A stretch of 64,000 nt of DNA. It comes from Phycisphaerae bacterium. Its GTDB lineage: Bacteria > Planctomycetota > Phycisphaerae > Phycisphaerales > UBA1924. A program made the position numbers and the translations under genes. This document shows positions 26,732 to 36,473 of this stretch, one piece after another (the stretch's first letter is position 1; every line of letters starts with the position of its first letter). Where the stretch lies: the NCBI GenBank assembly GCA_016793805.1, contig JAEUIZ010000040.1, positions 286,202-350,201 on the forward strand, in the 5' to 3' direction. The notes under the pieces are model-generated. The model ran no database searches and was not told the origin of the DNA. It saw nothing but the letters and a program-made list of their open reading frames with translations.

Positions 26732-28300
26732 CTACACCCGTCGGTCGAGGAGCCGGTATTGCACCGCCTCGGCGACGTGTGCGACGCGGACCGACTCGCT
26801 CCCGTCGATGTCCGCGATCGTGCGTGCGACTCGTCGGACCTTGTCGTAGGCTCGGGCCGAGAGCCCGAGGTGCGTCATCGCCTGGCCCAGGAGCGTGCGT
26901 GCGGGCTCGTCCATCGGGGCGAGTTTGTCGAGTTGTTTCCCGCTCAGCCGCGCGTTAGGGACGCCCGCGTCCTGCCGTGCGGCCTGGCGCGCGCGCGCGG
27001 CGAGCACCTGCTCGCGCATGGCTGCCGTGCTCGTGCCGGTGGGCGCGGCGGCGAGCGCCTGCCACGGGACGGCGGGCGCCTCGACGTGGATGTCGATGCG
27101 GTCGAGCAGCGGGCCGGAGATCTTGGCGAGGTAGCGGTCCATCTGGCGTCGTCCGAACTCGTCGGCGGGCATGTCGCCCTTGGGCGTGGGGTTCATGGCG
27201 GCGACGAGCATGAAACTGGCGGGGAATCGCACCGCCGAGTGCGACCGTGCGATGGTGACGACGTGGTCCTCCATCGGCTGGCGAAGGGTTTCGAGCACGT
27301 CGCGGGGAAACTCGGCGAGTTCGTCGAGGAAGAGCACGCCGCGGTGGGCGAGGGAGATCTCGCCGGGCTTGGGGATGGCGCCCCCCCCGACGATCGCCGA
27401 GGCCGAGGCGGTGTGGTGCGGGGAACGCACGGGCCGCGTGGTGACGAGCCCCTTGCCGGCGCCGAGCGCCCCCGAGGCGGAGTAGACGCGGGTGATCTCG
27501 ACGGCCTCGGCGGGGGTGAGCGGGGGCAGGATCCCCGGGAGGGCCTTGGCCATCATCGTCTTGCCCGTGCCCGCGGGCCCGAGCATGAGGAGGTTGTGGC
27601 TGCCTGCGGCGGCGATCACCATGGCCCGCTTGACGGACTCCTGGCCGCGCACCTCGGCGAAGTCGACGGGGGCCGATGCCATGCGCAGCAGACCCTCGAT
27701 GTCGGGCGTGGGCTCGGGGCGGGGCTCGATCTCGCCCACGCAGAGCCCGACGACCTCGGTGAGCGTGCGCGCGCCGAGGACCTCGACGCCCGGGACGACG
27801 GCCGCCTCGGGCGCGTTCTCGGCGGGCACGATCACGCCCAAGAGCCGCCTGGCCTGGGCGAGGGCGGCCATGGCGATGGCGCCCTTGATGGGGCGCAGCC
27901 GCCCGTCGAGCGCCAACTCGCCCGCGACGAGGAATCGCCGGAGGTCGAGCGGCTCGTGCGTGCGGTCCGGGGGCATCTCCCCGTGCTGGTTGCGGGCGCC
28001 GCGCGCCGAGAGCCCGCCCTGGGCCGCGAGCAGACCGAGGGCGATCGGAAGGTCGTAGAGCGGCCCTTCCTTGCGCACGTCGGCGGGGGCGAGGCTGACG
28101 AGGATTCGGCCCCTGGGAAACTGATAACCGCTGTTGGTCAGCGCGGCGCGGACGCGCTCGACGGACTCCTTGACGGCGGCGTCGGGCAGCCCGACGATCG
28201 TGGCCCGCTCGTTGATCCCGCCCATGTCGTAATCGACCTCGACTTCGCAGGGCAATGCGTCGATACCTTGCAGGAGGTAGGCCGAGATCGAGGCGAGCAT
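26732..28300 (-). CDS. YifB/ComM-family Mg-chelatase-like AAA+ ATPase
   Basis: A 522-residue protein with an N-terminal Lon-protease-like fold (VEVDYDMGGINERATIVGLPDAA), central AAA+ ATPase with Walker A GPAGTGKTMMAK and Walker B GVLFLDELAEFPRDVLE, and the C-terminal LSARAYDKVRRVARTIADI typical of YifB/ComM. ComM in other bacteria is a hexameric helicase that promotes branch migration during natural transformation. With a type IV pilus-like locus 11 kb away, a role in DNA uptake is conceivable but not shown. The ATG at 28300 fits the family N-terminus although no strong ribosome site precedes it. It converges on top6B with 26 bp between stops. Confidence 0.92.
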   Translation of the reverse strand: MLASISAYLLQGIDALPCEVEVDYDMGGINERATIVGLPDAAVKESVERVRAALTNSGYQFPRGRILVSLAPADVRKEGPLYDLPIALGLLAAQGGLSARGARNQHGEMPPDRTHEPLDLRRFLVAGELALDGRLRPIKGAIAMAALAQARRLLGVIVPAENAPEAAVVPGVEVLGARTLTEVVGLCVGEIEPRPEPTPDIEGLLRMASAPVDFAEVRGQESVKRAMVIAAAGSHNLLMLGPAGTGKTMMAKALPGILPPLTPAEAVEITRVYSASGALGAGKGLVTTRPVRSPHHTASASAIVGGGAIPKPGEISLAHRGVLFLDELAEFPRDVLETLRQPMEDHVVTIARSHSAVRFPASFMLVAAMNPTPKGDMPADEFGRRQMDRYLAKISGPLLDRIDIHVEAPAVPWQALAAAPTGTSTAAMREQVLAARARQAARQDAGVPNARLSGKQLDKLAPMDEPARTLLGQAMTHLGLSARAYDKVRRVARTIADIDGSESVRVAHVAEAVQYRLLDRRV

Positions 28301-28348
28301 GAGGCGAAGAATATCGGACAATCGCCGACGGCGTTGCGAGGTCCCAGA

Positions 28349-30001
28349 ATGACGCAGGCCACGAGCAAGAGGACGCCCAAGGGCCGATCGCTGATCGCGG
28401 GAGTGGCGGCCGAGCCCGGGGCGTCGCCGGTCCAGCCCTCGGAGTCGAAGTTCTACGCGGTCGACCCGTCGTCGGGACGAGACCTGCCGACGATGTTCCT
28501 GGCGGCGTCGGCCGAGGAGATCGACCGGGCGTGCTGGGCGGCGTGGGAGGCGTTCCACGCGATGCTGGAGCGCTCGCCCGCGGATCGGGCCGACCTGCTC
28601 GAGCACGTCGCGGCGAGGATCATGGAACTCGGCGACGACCTGCTCGCGGTGGCGGGTGACGAGACGGGACTGGGCCCGTCGAGGCTGGTCTCGGAGCGGG
28701 AGCGGACCGTGGGCACGCTGCGGATGTTCGCGGCGCTGGTGCGCAAGGGCGAGTGGGTGGAGGCATCGATCGACTCGGCCCAGCCCTCGCGGAGGCCCAC
28801 GCCCAAGCCGGACCTTCGGCGGATGCTGCGCCCGCTCGGGCCCGTGGCGGTCTTTGGCGCGGGCAACTTCCCGCTCGCGTACAGCACCGCGGGCGGGGAC
28901 ACGGCCTCGGCGCTCGCCGCGGGGTGCCCGGTGGTTGTCAAGGGGCATCCGGGGCACCCGGGGACGGGCGAACTGGTGGCCTCGGCCATCGCCGAGGCGC
29001 TCCACGATTGTCGATTCGAGCCGGAGACGTTCTCCTATCTTCAGTCGGGCGGCCCGCGCGAGATGGCGATCGGCCAGCAACTGGTCCGGCATCCGGCAAT
29101 CCGGGCCGTCGGGTTCACGGGCTCGGTCGCGGGCGGGACGGCGCTGGCCGCGATTGCCGCGGAGCGTGCCGACCCGATCCCCGTCTTTGCCGAGATGGGC
29201 AGCACGAATCCGGTGTTCGTCCTCCCGGCGGTGCTCGAGGCGCAGGGCGCCGAGATCGCGGAGCGGCTGGTCGGGTCGATCACCGCGGCCAACGGGCAGA
29301 TGTGCACGTGTCCGGGGTTGATCTTTGTGCCCCGGGGCAGCCCCGCCGAGGCGCTCACGCAGGCGATGGCGAAGGCGATGAACGCGCTGACGCCGCAGGC
29401 GATGCTGAGTCGCCGCACGCTCGCGACGTACCAGCGACGGCTCGACGAGGTGCGCCAGGCCGCGGGCGTCGAGCAGGTCGTCGGCATGGTGGACCCGGCT
29501 GGCGCGGCGAAGGCGTCCGGCCCGATCCGGTGCTCGGCGGCGTTGCTCAAGACCACGCTCGACGTGTTCCGCCGATCGCCGGCGCTGCAGGACGAGGTCT
29601 TTGGCCCGGCGGCGCTGATCGTGGTGTGCGAGAGGCCGGAGCAACTCGCCGACGCGGCGGCGTGCATCCGCGGGAGCCTGACCGGGACGATCTGGTCGGG
29701 ACCGACGGACCAGAAACTGGCGCGGCTGGTGCTCGCGGTGCTCGAGCAGCGCGTCGGACGGATCGTGTTCAACGGGGTGCCGACCGGAGTCGAGGTGTGC
29801 CACTCGATCGTGCACGGCGGGCCGTTCCCGGCAACGAACCAGCCGCACACCACGGCGGTCGGGCCGCACGCGATCCGGCGGTGGGTGCGCCCGGTGTGCT
29901 ATCAGAACGCGCCCGACGCGTTCCTGCCGGCGGAACTGCGGAACGGCAACTTACTGAGACTGCGGCGTGTGGTGAACGGGGAAGCCGTCGAGCCCGGATA
30001 G
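28349..30001 (+). CDS. Aldehyde dehydrogenase, alpha-ketoglutaric semialdehyde dehydrogenase-like
   Basis: A 550-residue member of the NAD(P)-dependent aldehyde dehydrogenase family. GPVAVFGAGNFPLAYSTAGG and VVVKGHPGHPGTGEL form the cofactor site, FTGSVAGG follows, FAEMGSTNPVFVLP carries the general-base Glu, and NGQMCTCPGL holds the catalytic Cys. The HPGHPGTGEL and CPGL patterns are those of alpha-ketoglutaric semialdehyde (2,5-dioxovalerate) dehydrogenases that end oxidative pentose or hydroxyproline pathways. The 49 bp to the divergent yifB-like gene must hold both promoters. No other pathway gene is adjacent, so the physiological substrate stays open. Confidence 0.85.
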   Translation: MTQATSKRTPKGRSLIAGVAAEPGASPVQPSESKFYAVDPSSGRDLPTMFLAASAEEIDRACWAAWEAFHAMLERSPADRADLLEHVAARIMELGDDLLAVAGDETGLGPSRLVSERERTVGTLRMFAALVRKGEWVEASIDSAQPSRRPTPKPDLRRMLRPLGPVAVFGAGNFPLAYSTAGGDTASALAAGCPVVVKGHPGHPGTGELVASAIAEALHDCRFEPETFSYLQSGGPREMAIGQQLVRHPAIRAVGFTGSVAGGTALAAIAAERADPIPVFAEMGSTNPVFVLPAVLEAQGAEIAERLVGSITAANGQMCTCPGLIFVPRGSPAEALTQAMAKAMNALTPQAMLSRRTLATYQRRLDEVRQAAGVEQVVGMVDPAGAAKASGPIRCSAALLKTTLDVFRRSPALQDEVFGPAALIVVCERPEQLADAAACIRGSLTGTIWSGPTDQKLARLVLAVLEQRVGRIVFNGVPTGVEVCHSIVHGGPFPATNQPHTTAVGPHAIRRWVRPVCYQNAPDAFLPAELRNGNLLRLRRVVNGEAVEPG

Positions 30002-30056
30002 AGGGACGCGAAGGTTCCGCTGGAAGGGGGCGCATCGGCACGCCGATCAGCGGCTC

Positions 30057-31064
30057 TCACACGGCCCAGCACGCGACGCGCTGGCCGTCGCTCTTGTTCT
30101 CCAGCGGTGGCATCTCGCTTCGGCAGCGGTCGATGACCTGCGGGCAGCGCCCGGCGAACGGGCACCCCTTCGGCGGGGTGAGCGGGCTGGGCACGTCGCC
30201 CTTGAGGATCGTCAGCGGGCGGCGGTCGTCGGGATCGTCGATCGGGTTGGCGCCGAGCAGGGCCCGCGTGTAGGGGTGCATCGCCCGCTCGTGCAGGCGC
30301 GCGCAGGGCAGTTCCTCGACGACGAAGCCGAGGTACATGACGAGCACGCGGTCGCAGAAGTGCTCGACGACCTTGAGGTCGTGGGAGATGAAGAGGATGG
30401 TGAGGCCAAGGTCGGTCTTGAGGTCGGTCATCAGGTTCAGGACCTGGGCCTGGATCGAGACGTCGAGGGCGGAGACTGGCTCGTCGGCGACGATGAACTC
30501 GGGGTTGGTGGCGAGCGCGCGGGCGATGCCGATGCGTTGGCGCTGCCCGCCGGAGAACTCGTGCGGGAACTTGCCGCGGGCTTCGGTGCGCAGCCCGACC
30601 TTGGCAATGAGGCCAGAGACATAGGCGTCCACCTCGCCCGGCGGGACGACGCGGTGGAAGCGGACGGCCTCCTTGAGCAAGCCCGCGACGGTCAGGCGCG
30701 GGTTGAGCGACGAGAAGGGGTCCTGAAAGATGATCTGCATCTTGCGGCGGAAGGGCATGAGGTCGGCGTGCCCGAGGCCGGTGATCTCCTGCCCGGCGTA
30801 GGTGATCGTGCCGCGGGTGGGCTCGATGAGTCGGATGACGAGTTTGCCGAGGGTGGACTTCCCGCAGCCCGACTCACCGACGACGCCGACGACCTCGCCA
30901 CGGTAGACGGCGAGCGAGACGCCGTTGACAGCATGGACGTGCCCGCGCACGGCGTTGAGCACGCCGCCTCGAACGGGGAAGTGCTTGACGAGCCCCTCGA
31001 CGCGGAGGAGCGGCTCGGCGCTCGCGGCCGTCGCCTTGGCAGCGGCTGAGTCCACGGCGGTCAC
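30057..31064 (-). CDS. Oligopeptide/dipeptide ABC transporter ATPase (OppF/DppF-like)
   Basis: A 335-residue ABC ATPase of the peptide-uptake subfamily. It has Walker A GESGCGKSTLGK, signature FSGGQRQRIGIARAL, Walker B FIVADEPVSALDV, and a C-terminal oligo_HPY domain with CPFAGRCPQVIDRC. The start is the GTG at 31064: it overlaps the upstream TGA (GTGA) and is preceded by GGGAGG at good spacing, so the longer ATG frame at 31220 is rejected. It is the last gene of the importer operon 36310-30057. Confidence 0.92.
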   Translation of the reverse strand: MTAVDSAAAKATAASAEPLLRVEGLVKHFPVRGGVLNAVRGHVHAVNGVSLAVYRGEVVGVVGESGCGKSTLGKLVIRLIEPTRGTITYAGQEITGLGHADLMPFRRKMQIIFQDPFSSLNPRLTVAGLLKEAVRFHRVVPPGEVDAYVSGLIAKVGLRTEARGKFPHEFSGGQRQRIGIARALATNPEFIVADEPVSALDVSIQAQVLNLMTDLKTDLGLTILFISHDLKVVEHFCDRVLVMYLGFVVEELPCARLHERAMHPYTRALLGANPIDDPDDRRPLTILKGDVPSPLTPPKGCPFAGRCPQVIDRCRSEMPPLENKSDGQRVACWAV

Positions 31065-32104
31065 GCGGCGCCTCCCCTGGCTGATGCCGAGGGCGCGACG
31101 CGCGGCTGGGCGAGCGGGAAGTGGCATCGCACCCGTCGGCCCGAGGCGTCGGCGTCGAGCGTCGGCTCCTGGGCGACGCAGCGGTCCTGGCGGTGGGCGC
31201 AGCGATCCGCGAATCGGCACCCTTTCGGGAGGTCGTAGAGGCTCGGGACGATTCCCTCGATCGTCGGGAGTTTCGCGTGCTGCCTGCCGCCGGCCTTGGG
31301 GATCGAGTCGAGCAGCGCCCGCGTGTACGGATGCCGCGGATGGTGGAAGAGGTCGCGGATGGGCGCGCTCTCGATGGCTCGGCCGGCGTACATGACCATG
31401 ACCTCGTCGCAGAACTGGGCGACGACGCCGAGGTTGTGGGTGATGAGGATGATGGCGGTGCCGAGTTTCTGCTTCAGGCCGGCCATGAGTTCGAGGATCT
31501 GGGCCTGGATCGTCACGTCGAGGGCGGTGGTGGGCTCGTCGGCGATGAGGACGGCGGGCTCGCAGCAGAGGGCGATGGCGATCATCACTCGCTGGCGCAT
31601 CCCGCCGGACATCTGGTGCGGATAGTCGTCGATTCGCTTCTCGGGGCTGGGGATCTCGACGATGCGGAGCATCTCGATGGCGCGCTCGCGGCGCCGGCGT
31701 GCGTCGAGGTCGGTGTGGTACTTGAGGGCCTCTTCGATCTGCCAGCCCACGCGAAAGACCGGGTTGAGCGAGGTCATGGGCTCCTGGAAGATCATCGCGA
31801 TGCGGGAGCCGCGGATGTCGCGCATCTGCGAGTCGGACGCCTTGGCGAGGTCGATTGGGCCGAGTTCGGGGTCGCGGAGGATGATCTCGCTGGCTGGCGC
31901 GATGCGGGCGGTGCGCTCGGGCAGGAGCCGCATGATGGCCTTGCTCGTGACGGTCTTGCCGCAGCCCGACTCGCCGACGATCGCCAGCGTCCGGCCCGGG
32001 GCGAGGTCGAAGGAGACATCATCGACGGCGGTGACGGCTCCCAGGTCGGTGCGGAAGCCGACGGTGAGTCGTCGGACGGAGAGGATGGGATCGGTGGTGC
32101 TCAC
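31061..32104 (-). CDS. Oligopeptide/dipeptide ABC transporter ATPase (OppD/DppD-like)
   Basis: A 347-residue ABC ATPase partnering with the OppF-like protein. Walker A is [12 protein letters not shown], the signature [15 protein letters not shown], and Walker [13 protein letters not shown]. The C-terminal oligo_HPY region [16 protein letters not shown] and the cysteine cluster [14 protein letters not shown], which can bind an iron-sulfur cluster in related DppD proteins, are present. It lies 61 bp downstream of the permease gene; its stop overlaps the next start. The two ATPases energise import of peptides bound by the OppA-like protein. Confidence 0.93.
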   Translation of the reverse strand: MSTTDPILSVRRLTVGFRTDLGAVTAVDDVSFDLAPGRTLAIVGESGCGKTVTSKAIMRLLPERTARIAPASEIILRDPELGPIDLAKASDSQMRDIRGSRIAMIFQEPMTSLNPVFRVGWQIEEALKYHTDLDARRRRERAIEMLRIVEIPSPEKRIDDYPHQMSGGMRQRVMIAIALCCEPAVLIADEPTTALDVTIQAQILELMAGLKQKLGTAIILITHNLGVVAQFCDEVMVMYAGRAIESAPIRDLFHHPRHPYTRALLDSIPKAGGRQHAKLPTIEGIVPSLYDLPKGCRFADRCAHRQDRCVAQEPTLDADASGRRVRCHFPLAQPRVAPSASARGGAA

Positions 32105-32165
32105 GGGATGGGGAGTGGACTGGTTGCCGTCGCGGCGTGTGTCTCGGAGCCCTTGTGCCGGCGTG

Positions 32166-33464
32166 CTAACTCACGTGCTTCGGATCGAACGCGTCCTGGA
32201 GCGCGTCGCTGACGATGTTGAACGCGAGGACGAGGAAGAACATGAAGACGGTCGCCGCCCCGATCTGCCAGTAGAACCCGTTGATGACCTGCGGGGTCGA
32301 CTCCTGGATCATTCGGCCCCAACTCGGGCCGACCTTGACGCCCAGCCCGAGGAACGAGAGGACAACCTCGTTCTTGATGGCGGCGATGAAGAGGAGGGAG
32401 AAGTTGATGAACATGAGGTGCAGCGTGTTCGGGAGCGCGTGGCGGATCAGGATGTACGCCCGTCCGAAGCCGATCGCGCGTGCGGCCTGGATGTACTCGA
32501 GTTCCTTGATCTTCATGACCTCGCCCCGCACCACGCGGCACGGGCCGATCCAGAACGTCAGGCACATCGCGGCGTAGATGGGGACGAGGCTGAGCCAGGG
32601 CTTGGTCACGTCGTCGAAGATGCTCCCCGTGAACATGAACACGAGCACGCCCAGGAGCACCAGGTCCGGGAGCGACGAGAGCGTGGAATACAGCCACACG
32701 ACGGCCAGATCGACCCAGCCCCCGAAGAAGGCGGCGGCGGCGCCCAGCACGCTCCCGAAGAGCACGGCCACGAGCGCGACGACCAGCCCGATCTGGATCG
32801 CGACCTTGATGGAATAGACGGCGCGCACCAGGATGGATCGGCCCTGTCGATCGGTCCCGAGGGCGAGGCGCGCGTGGTACAGCATGCCGCGAACGCCGGC
32901 GGGGGCGACGAGCATGGAGGCGATGTCCCGCTCGACCTTCTCGATGCGCGGGAGCAACTCGGGGTGCCGATCGACCTCGCCGACTTCGGCGATGGCGTCC
33001 AGATCGTCAAGCGCGGCCTTGATGCGCTCGCGGAACTCGGCGATGGGCCAGTTCGGGGGCGTCGCTTCGGCGAAGCGGATGCCCGCGATGGCGTCTGCCG
33101 CCCGCTGGTCCGCCTCCGCCCGGTTGCGGACGCGGATGTTCACCCGCTTGCGGAACTCGTCGAGGTAGGACTGGGCGATGCGGACGCGCTCCTCGGGCCG
33201 GGGGCGAATACCGAAGCCGGGAATCTCGGGCGCGCCCACGACCTCGTCGGCTCGCTCGACCGTCAGCGCGTCCAGCAGCGGCGAGGCCGGAACGCTCCAC
33301 CAGCCCGTGCGCTCGCCCAGGCGCTTGGCGGCGTCGGTCCCCAGCACCCACAGCCCGATCGCGGCGTAACACGCGATCACGCCCAACGCGACCATGGCGA
33401 GGCGATTGCGACGGAACTTCCGCCACGCCCGCGAGTTCCAGGCTCGGCGCAGGCGGCGGGTCAC
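32166..33464 (-). CDS. Peptide ABC transporter permease (OppC/DppC-like) with long insertion
   Basis: A 432-residue inner-membrane permease. One N-terminal helix (LAMVALGVIACYAAIGLWVL) is followed by an insertion of roughly 180 residues, partly charged and helical, before the remaining helices and the EAA-loop region IQAARAIGFGRAYILIRHALPN. OppC proteins are normally about 300 residues, so the insertion is extra and probably periplasmic. The start is GTG 33464, overlapping the stop of the OppB-like gene (GTGA). It pairs with the OppB-like permease to form the channel. Confidence 0.9.
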   Translation of the reverse strand: MTRRLRRAWNSRAWRKFRRNRLAMVALGVIACYAAIGLWVLGTDAAKRLGERTGWWSVPASPLLDALTVERADEVVGAPEIPGFGIRPRPEERVRIAQSYLDEFRKRVNIRVRNRAEADQRAADAIAGIRFAEATPPNWPIAEFRERIKAALDDLDAIAEVGEVDRHPELLPRIEKVERDIASMLVAPAGVRGMLYHARLALGTDRQGRSILVRAVYSIKVAIQIGLVVALVAVLFGSVLGAAAAFFGGWVDLAVVWLYSTLSSLPDLVLLGVLVFMFTGSIFDDVTKPWLSLVPIYAAMCLTFWIGPCRVVRGEVMKIKELEYIQAARAIGFGRAYILIRHALPNTLHLMFINFSLLFIAAIKNEVVLSFLGLGVKVGPSWGRMIQESTPQVINGFYWQIGAATVFMFFLVLAFNIVSDALQDAFDPKHVS

Positions 33465-34486
33465 GACAGCCTCACTCTCGGATCGACGAGCGCGTAGAGC
33501 ACGTCGGTGAGGATGTTGGAGAGGATGAACACGCCCGCGAAGACGGCCGTGAAGGTCTGGATGATCGGGAAGTCGCGGTCCTTGATCGCGTCGATGATGA
33601 GTTTGCCCATCCCCGGGATGCGGAACTGGTACTCGAGCAGGATCGAGCCGGCGATGAGGAACGGAAGGGTGATCATGACGCGCGTGATGATCGGGATGAG
33701 CGCGTTCTTGAGCATGTGCGCGAACATGATCTTGGGCTTGCTCGCGCCCTTGGCGATCGCCGTCGTGATGTAGTCGCGCGTCGTCTCCTCGACCATGACG
33801 GCCCGGTAGAAGCGCGTGTCGTACCCGATGGCCACGACGACGTAGATCAGCACCGGGAGCAGGCAGTAGTGAGCCCACGTCCCCAGCGCGAAGCGCGTGG
33901 GGTACGGCAGCACGCCCCAGAGCGGCTCCTTGCTCCACGCGAGCCAGGGCTCGTAGCCGCTGGCGGCGAACCACCCGATGCCCAGGGCCGATTTCAGCCA
34001 GGACGATCCGAACTTCTGCCCGAGCACGATGAACACGAGGACGCTCACGCTCATGCCCAGGACGACGAGGAACATGAGCCAGCGGTCGATCCAGCGGCCG
34101 CGGTAGTAGGCCGAGAGCATGCCGATGGTGATCGAGACGAGCGTCGTGAGGCACAACTCGGGGAGGGTGATGGAGAGGCTGGGGCCGATGGCCTCGGCGA
34201 GTTTCTTTCCGACGTTCTGTCCCTCGTACTTCCAACTCTCGTAGCGTCGCGTCTGGGTCCCGAAGTCGAGGGTGACGATTCGGCCGAGGAACTCGACGTA
34301 TTGGGCCGCGAACGGGCGATCCAGGCCCATCGCGTGCCGCTTGAGTTCGATCTGCTCCTTCGTCGCGTTCTTCCCGAGGTAGGCGTTGACGGGGTCCGAG
34401 ACGCGGAGCGCGGCCATGACGATCAGGATGATCCCGAGATAGACCGGGATGCTGGCGAGCAGTCGGCGAGCGATGAAGGACCACAT
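33461..34486 (-). CDS. Peptide ABC transporter permease (OppB/DppB-like)
   Basis: A 341-residue permease opening MWSFIARRLLASIPVYLGIILIV, typical of OppB, with several further membrane helices and the cytoplasmic coupling loop TTAIAKGASKPKIMFAHMLKNA. It forms the transmembrane pore with the OppC-like protein. The gene starts 12 bp after the binding-protein stop and its own stop overlaps the OppC start. An aromatic/charged periplasmic stretch in the middle (WFAASGYEPWLAWSKE) is longer than in E. coli OppB. Confidence 0.93.
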   Translation of the reverse strand: MWSFIARRLLASIPVYLGIILIVMAALRVSDPVNAYLGKNATKEQIELKRHAMGLDRPFAAQYVEFLGRIVTLDFGTQTRRYESWKYEGQNVGKKLAEAIGPSLSITLPELCLTTLVSITIGMLSAYYRGRWIDRWLMFLVVLGMSVSVLVFIVLGQKFGSSWLKSALGIGWFAASGYEPWLAWSKEPLWGVLPYPTRFALGTWAHYCLLPVLIYVVVAIGYDTRFYRAVMVEETTRDYITTAIAKGASKPKIMFAHMLKNALIPIITRVMITLPFLIAGSILLEYQFRIPGMGKLIIDAIKDRDFPIIQTFTAVFAGVFILSNILTDVLYALVDPRVRLS

Positions 34487-34498
34487 GGCCGTTCGCCG

Positions 34499-36310
34499 CT
34501 ATCGCTTCGAGTCGTCCACGTTGAGGTACTTGTAGTAGTTGTGGAAGTCCTCGGTCGGCTTGAAGTTCCGCAGCCACGGCTGCACCAGGTAGTAGCGGTA
34601 CCTCGCCAGCGACCCGATGTAGGGGGTGTCCTCGATGACCATGTCTCGCATCCGCTCGTAGATTGCCGTGCGCTCGGGCCCGGGCTTCATCACGCGGATC
34701 CGCTCGTACATCCGGTCGTACTCGGGCCGGTCATAGTTGAACGCGTTCGACCCCGGCGACTTGTTCCTCGAGTAGAAGAGCGCCAGGTTGTTCTCGCCGT
34801 CCGGGTAGTCCGAGCCCCACGCGTAACTGAACATCTGGGCCTTGTTCTTGTTGATCGCCTCGATGAGTTCCGAGAAGTTCACGAACCGCATGTTGAACTT
34901 GATGCCGATCTTCTCGACCATCCGCTGCTCGGCCTGGGCTTGCTCCTCCTGGTTCCCGCTCTGGCTCGTGTAGTAGTCGATCACGAGTTGCTTGCCCGAG
35001 GCGTCGCGGCCGCCCGGATAGCCCGCCAGCGCGAGGAGTCGCCTGGCCTCTTCGAGGTCCGGCCCGCGGTAGGACTCGGGCGCCTGCCCGTCCTTGGGAT
35101 AGCCGTCAAGCCCCGGAGGGATCGGCCCGTCGTAGACGATGGCGGTCCCGTTGTAGAACTTCTGGTTGATCTCGTCGAGGTCGTAGGCGAGCGCGATCGC
35201 CTGCCGGAGGGCCTTGCGCTTCTCGTCGTAGCCGCCCACGACCGGGTCGTTCATGTTGAACCCGCGGAAGATAAAGTCGAGCAACAGGATCGCGTGCCCG
35301 GTGATCCCCTTCTTTGCGTACGCCTCCTTCAGCCGTTGCGACCGCAGGACGAACGCCTCCTGCTGGTATTCCGACGGCACCTGGGTCAGCCCGAGTTTCC
35401 CGCGGTTGAAGTCGAGCCACATCGGCGGATCGGGGACATAGAACGGGACCTCGATCCGGTCCAGCAGCGGGAGCCGTTTCCCCGCATCGGCGAGGAACCC
35501 CAGTTCGCGATCGCGTGCCGCCTCCGCCGGGTCCGTCGGCAGGTCCGTCGGGTACAACTCCTCGCGGTAGTTCGGGTTCCGAGTGAACGTGATCCGCTCG
35601 CCCGGGCGCCAGTCGCCCGGCTTGACCATGAAGGGCCCGGTCCCGACGGCGCGCGTGGCGAACTCTGTGCGGTACTTCTCCACCGCCTCGCGCGGGACGA
35701 TCGAGGTTTGGAACTGGGTGAGCACGTACAGGAAGCGGTACACCGGCTCGGTCAGCGTGACCTCGAACTCCAGGTCGCCGAGGCGTTTGAACCCGGCGAT
35801 CGGCGCCGAGTAGTCGAACTTCGCGCCGCCCTTGACCGCCGCCGCCTGCGACTCCTTGTAGTCGTTGAACCCGACAATGGCCTTGTCAAAGAGCCACCAG
35901 TTCTCGTACTCGTACTGCGGGTCCGCGAGGCGACGCCACGAGTAGAACACGTCGTCGGCCGTGAGCACCCGCCCCTTGCCATCGGGGAAGCAGGGGTCGT
36001 CCTGGAATCGGACCCCCGGCCGGAGCCGGAACGACCACGTCTGCGTCCCGTCGTCGTTCAGCCGATCCTTGGGCATCTCGGCCAGGAGCAGCGGCTCCAG
36101 CGCGAGCGGGCGGACGAGGTACTTCCACTGGAGGAGCGTCTCGTAGACCTGGGAGCACGCCTGGTTGTCGTACTGCGTGGAGCCCTGGGCGGGGTCGAGG
36201 CTCTTGGGCCCGTCGGTCCGAATCGGGATCGTCGCGACCCGCTGCTGCCCAAGAGTCGGAGTCGCGAGCCACGCCACGGCGAGCACACCGGCCAACAGCA
36301 CTAATCGCAT
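34499..36310 (-). CDS. Peptide ABC transporter substrate-binding protein (SBP family 5, OppA-like)
   Basis: A 603-residue secreted binding protein. The ATG at 36310 is preceded by AAGGAG and begins a signal peptide (MRLVLLAGVLAVAWLATPTLGQ). The SBP5 core shows KSLDPAQGSTQYDNQACSQV, the signature LRPGVRFQDDP with LTADDVFYSWRR, AVGTGPFMVKPG, and IALAYDLDEINQKFY. It binds peptides or similar solutes outside the membrane and delivers them to the permeases. No lipobox Cys is present, so it is probably soluble in the periplasm. It is the first gene of the operon, with a possible promoter just upstream. Confidence 0.93.
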   Translation of the reverse strand: MRLVLLAGVLAVAWLATPTLGQQRVATIPIRTDGPKSLDPAQGSTQYDNQACSQVYETLLQWKYLVRPLALEPLLLAEMPKDRLNDDGTQTWSFRLRPGVRFQDDPCFPDGKGRVLTADDVFYSWRRLADPQYEYENWWLFDKAIVGFNDYKESQAAAVKGGAKFDYSAPIAGFKRLGDLEFEVTLTEPVYRFLYVLTQFQTSIVPREAVEKYRTEFATRAVGTGPFMVKPGDWRPGERITFTRNPNYREELYPTDLPTDPAEAARDRELGFLADAGKRLPLLDRIEVPFYVPDPPMWLDFNRGKLGLTQVPSEYQQEAFVLRSQRLKEAYAKKGITGHAILLLDFIFRGFNMNDPVVGGYDEKRKALRQAIALAYDLDEINQKFYNGTAIVYDGPIPPGLDGYPKDGQAPESYRGPDLEEARRLLALAGYPGGRDASGKQLVIDYYTSQSGNQEEQAQAEQRMVEKIGIKFNMRFVNFSELIEAINKNKAQMFSYAWGSDYPDGENNLALFYSRNKSPGSNAFNYDRPEYDRMYERIRVMKPGPERTAIYERMRDMVIEDTPYIGSLARYRYYLVQPWLRNFKPTEDFHNYYKYLNVDDSKR

Positions 36311-36341
36311 CTGGACTCCTTTGGGGCTTCCCGTCGCGCCG

Positions 36342-36370
36342 ATCCTATCGCTCTCCCTCCGAGCCAGCAA
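36342..36370 (-). promoter_or_regulatory. Possible sigma70-type promoter of the peptide importer operon
   Basis: On the minus strand TTGCTG (36365-36370) and TAGGAT (36342-36347) are separated by 17 bp and lie about 30 bp upstream of the binding-protein ATG. The -35 match is weak, the -10 fair. It lies in the intergenic region before the divergent symporter start at 36474. Confidence 0.3.
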
Positions 36371-36473
36371 TCGCCGATCCCTGTGGACCGACCGCTCTCC
36401 GGTCGGTGCGTTGTTGGACGCCCGGGTGTCCAACCGGTGCCCTCCCCGGCCTGAATCGCCGGCGAGCGCCTTC

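Noticed and set aside
26051..28348. N-terminal extension of the aldehyde dehydrogenase back to 26051
   Set aside because: That open stretch overlaps top6B and yifB and has no dehydrogenase character; ATG 28349 gives a normal family length.
30057..31220. Longer OppF-like protein from ATG 31220
   Set aside because: The extra 52 residues are low-complexity Arg/Pro/Gly, overlap the OppD-like gene and ignore a strong ribosome site before GTG 31064.
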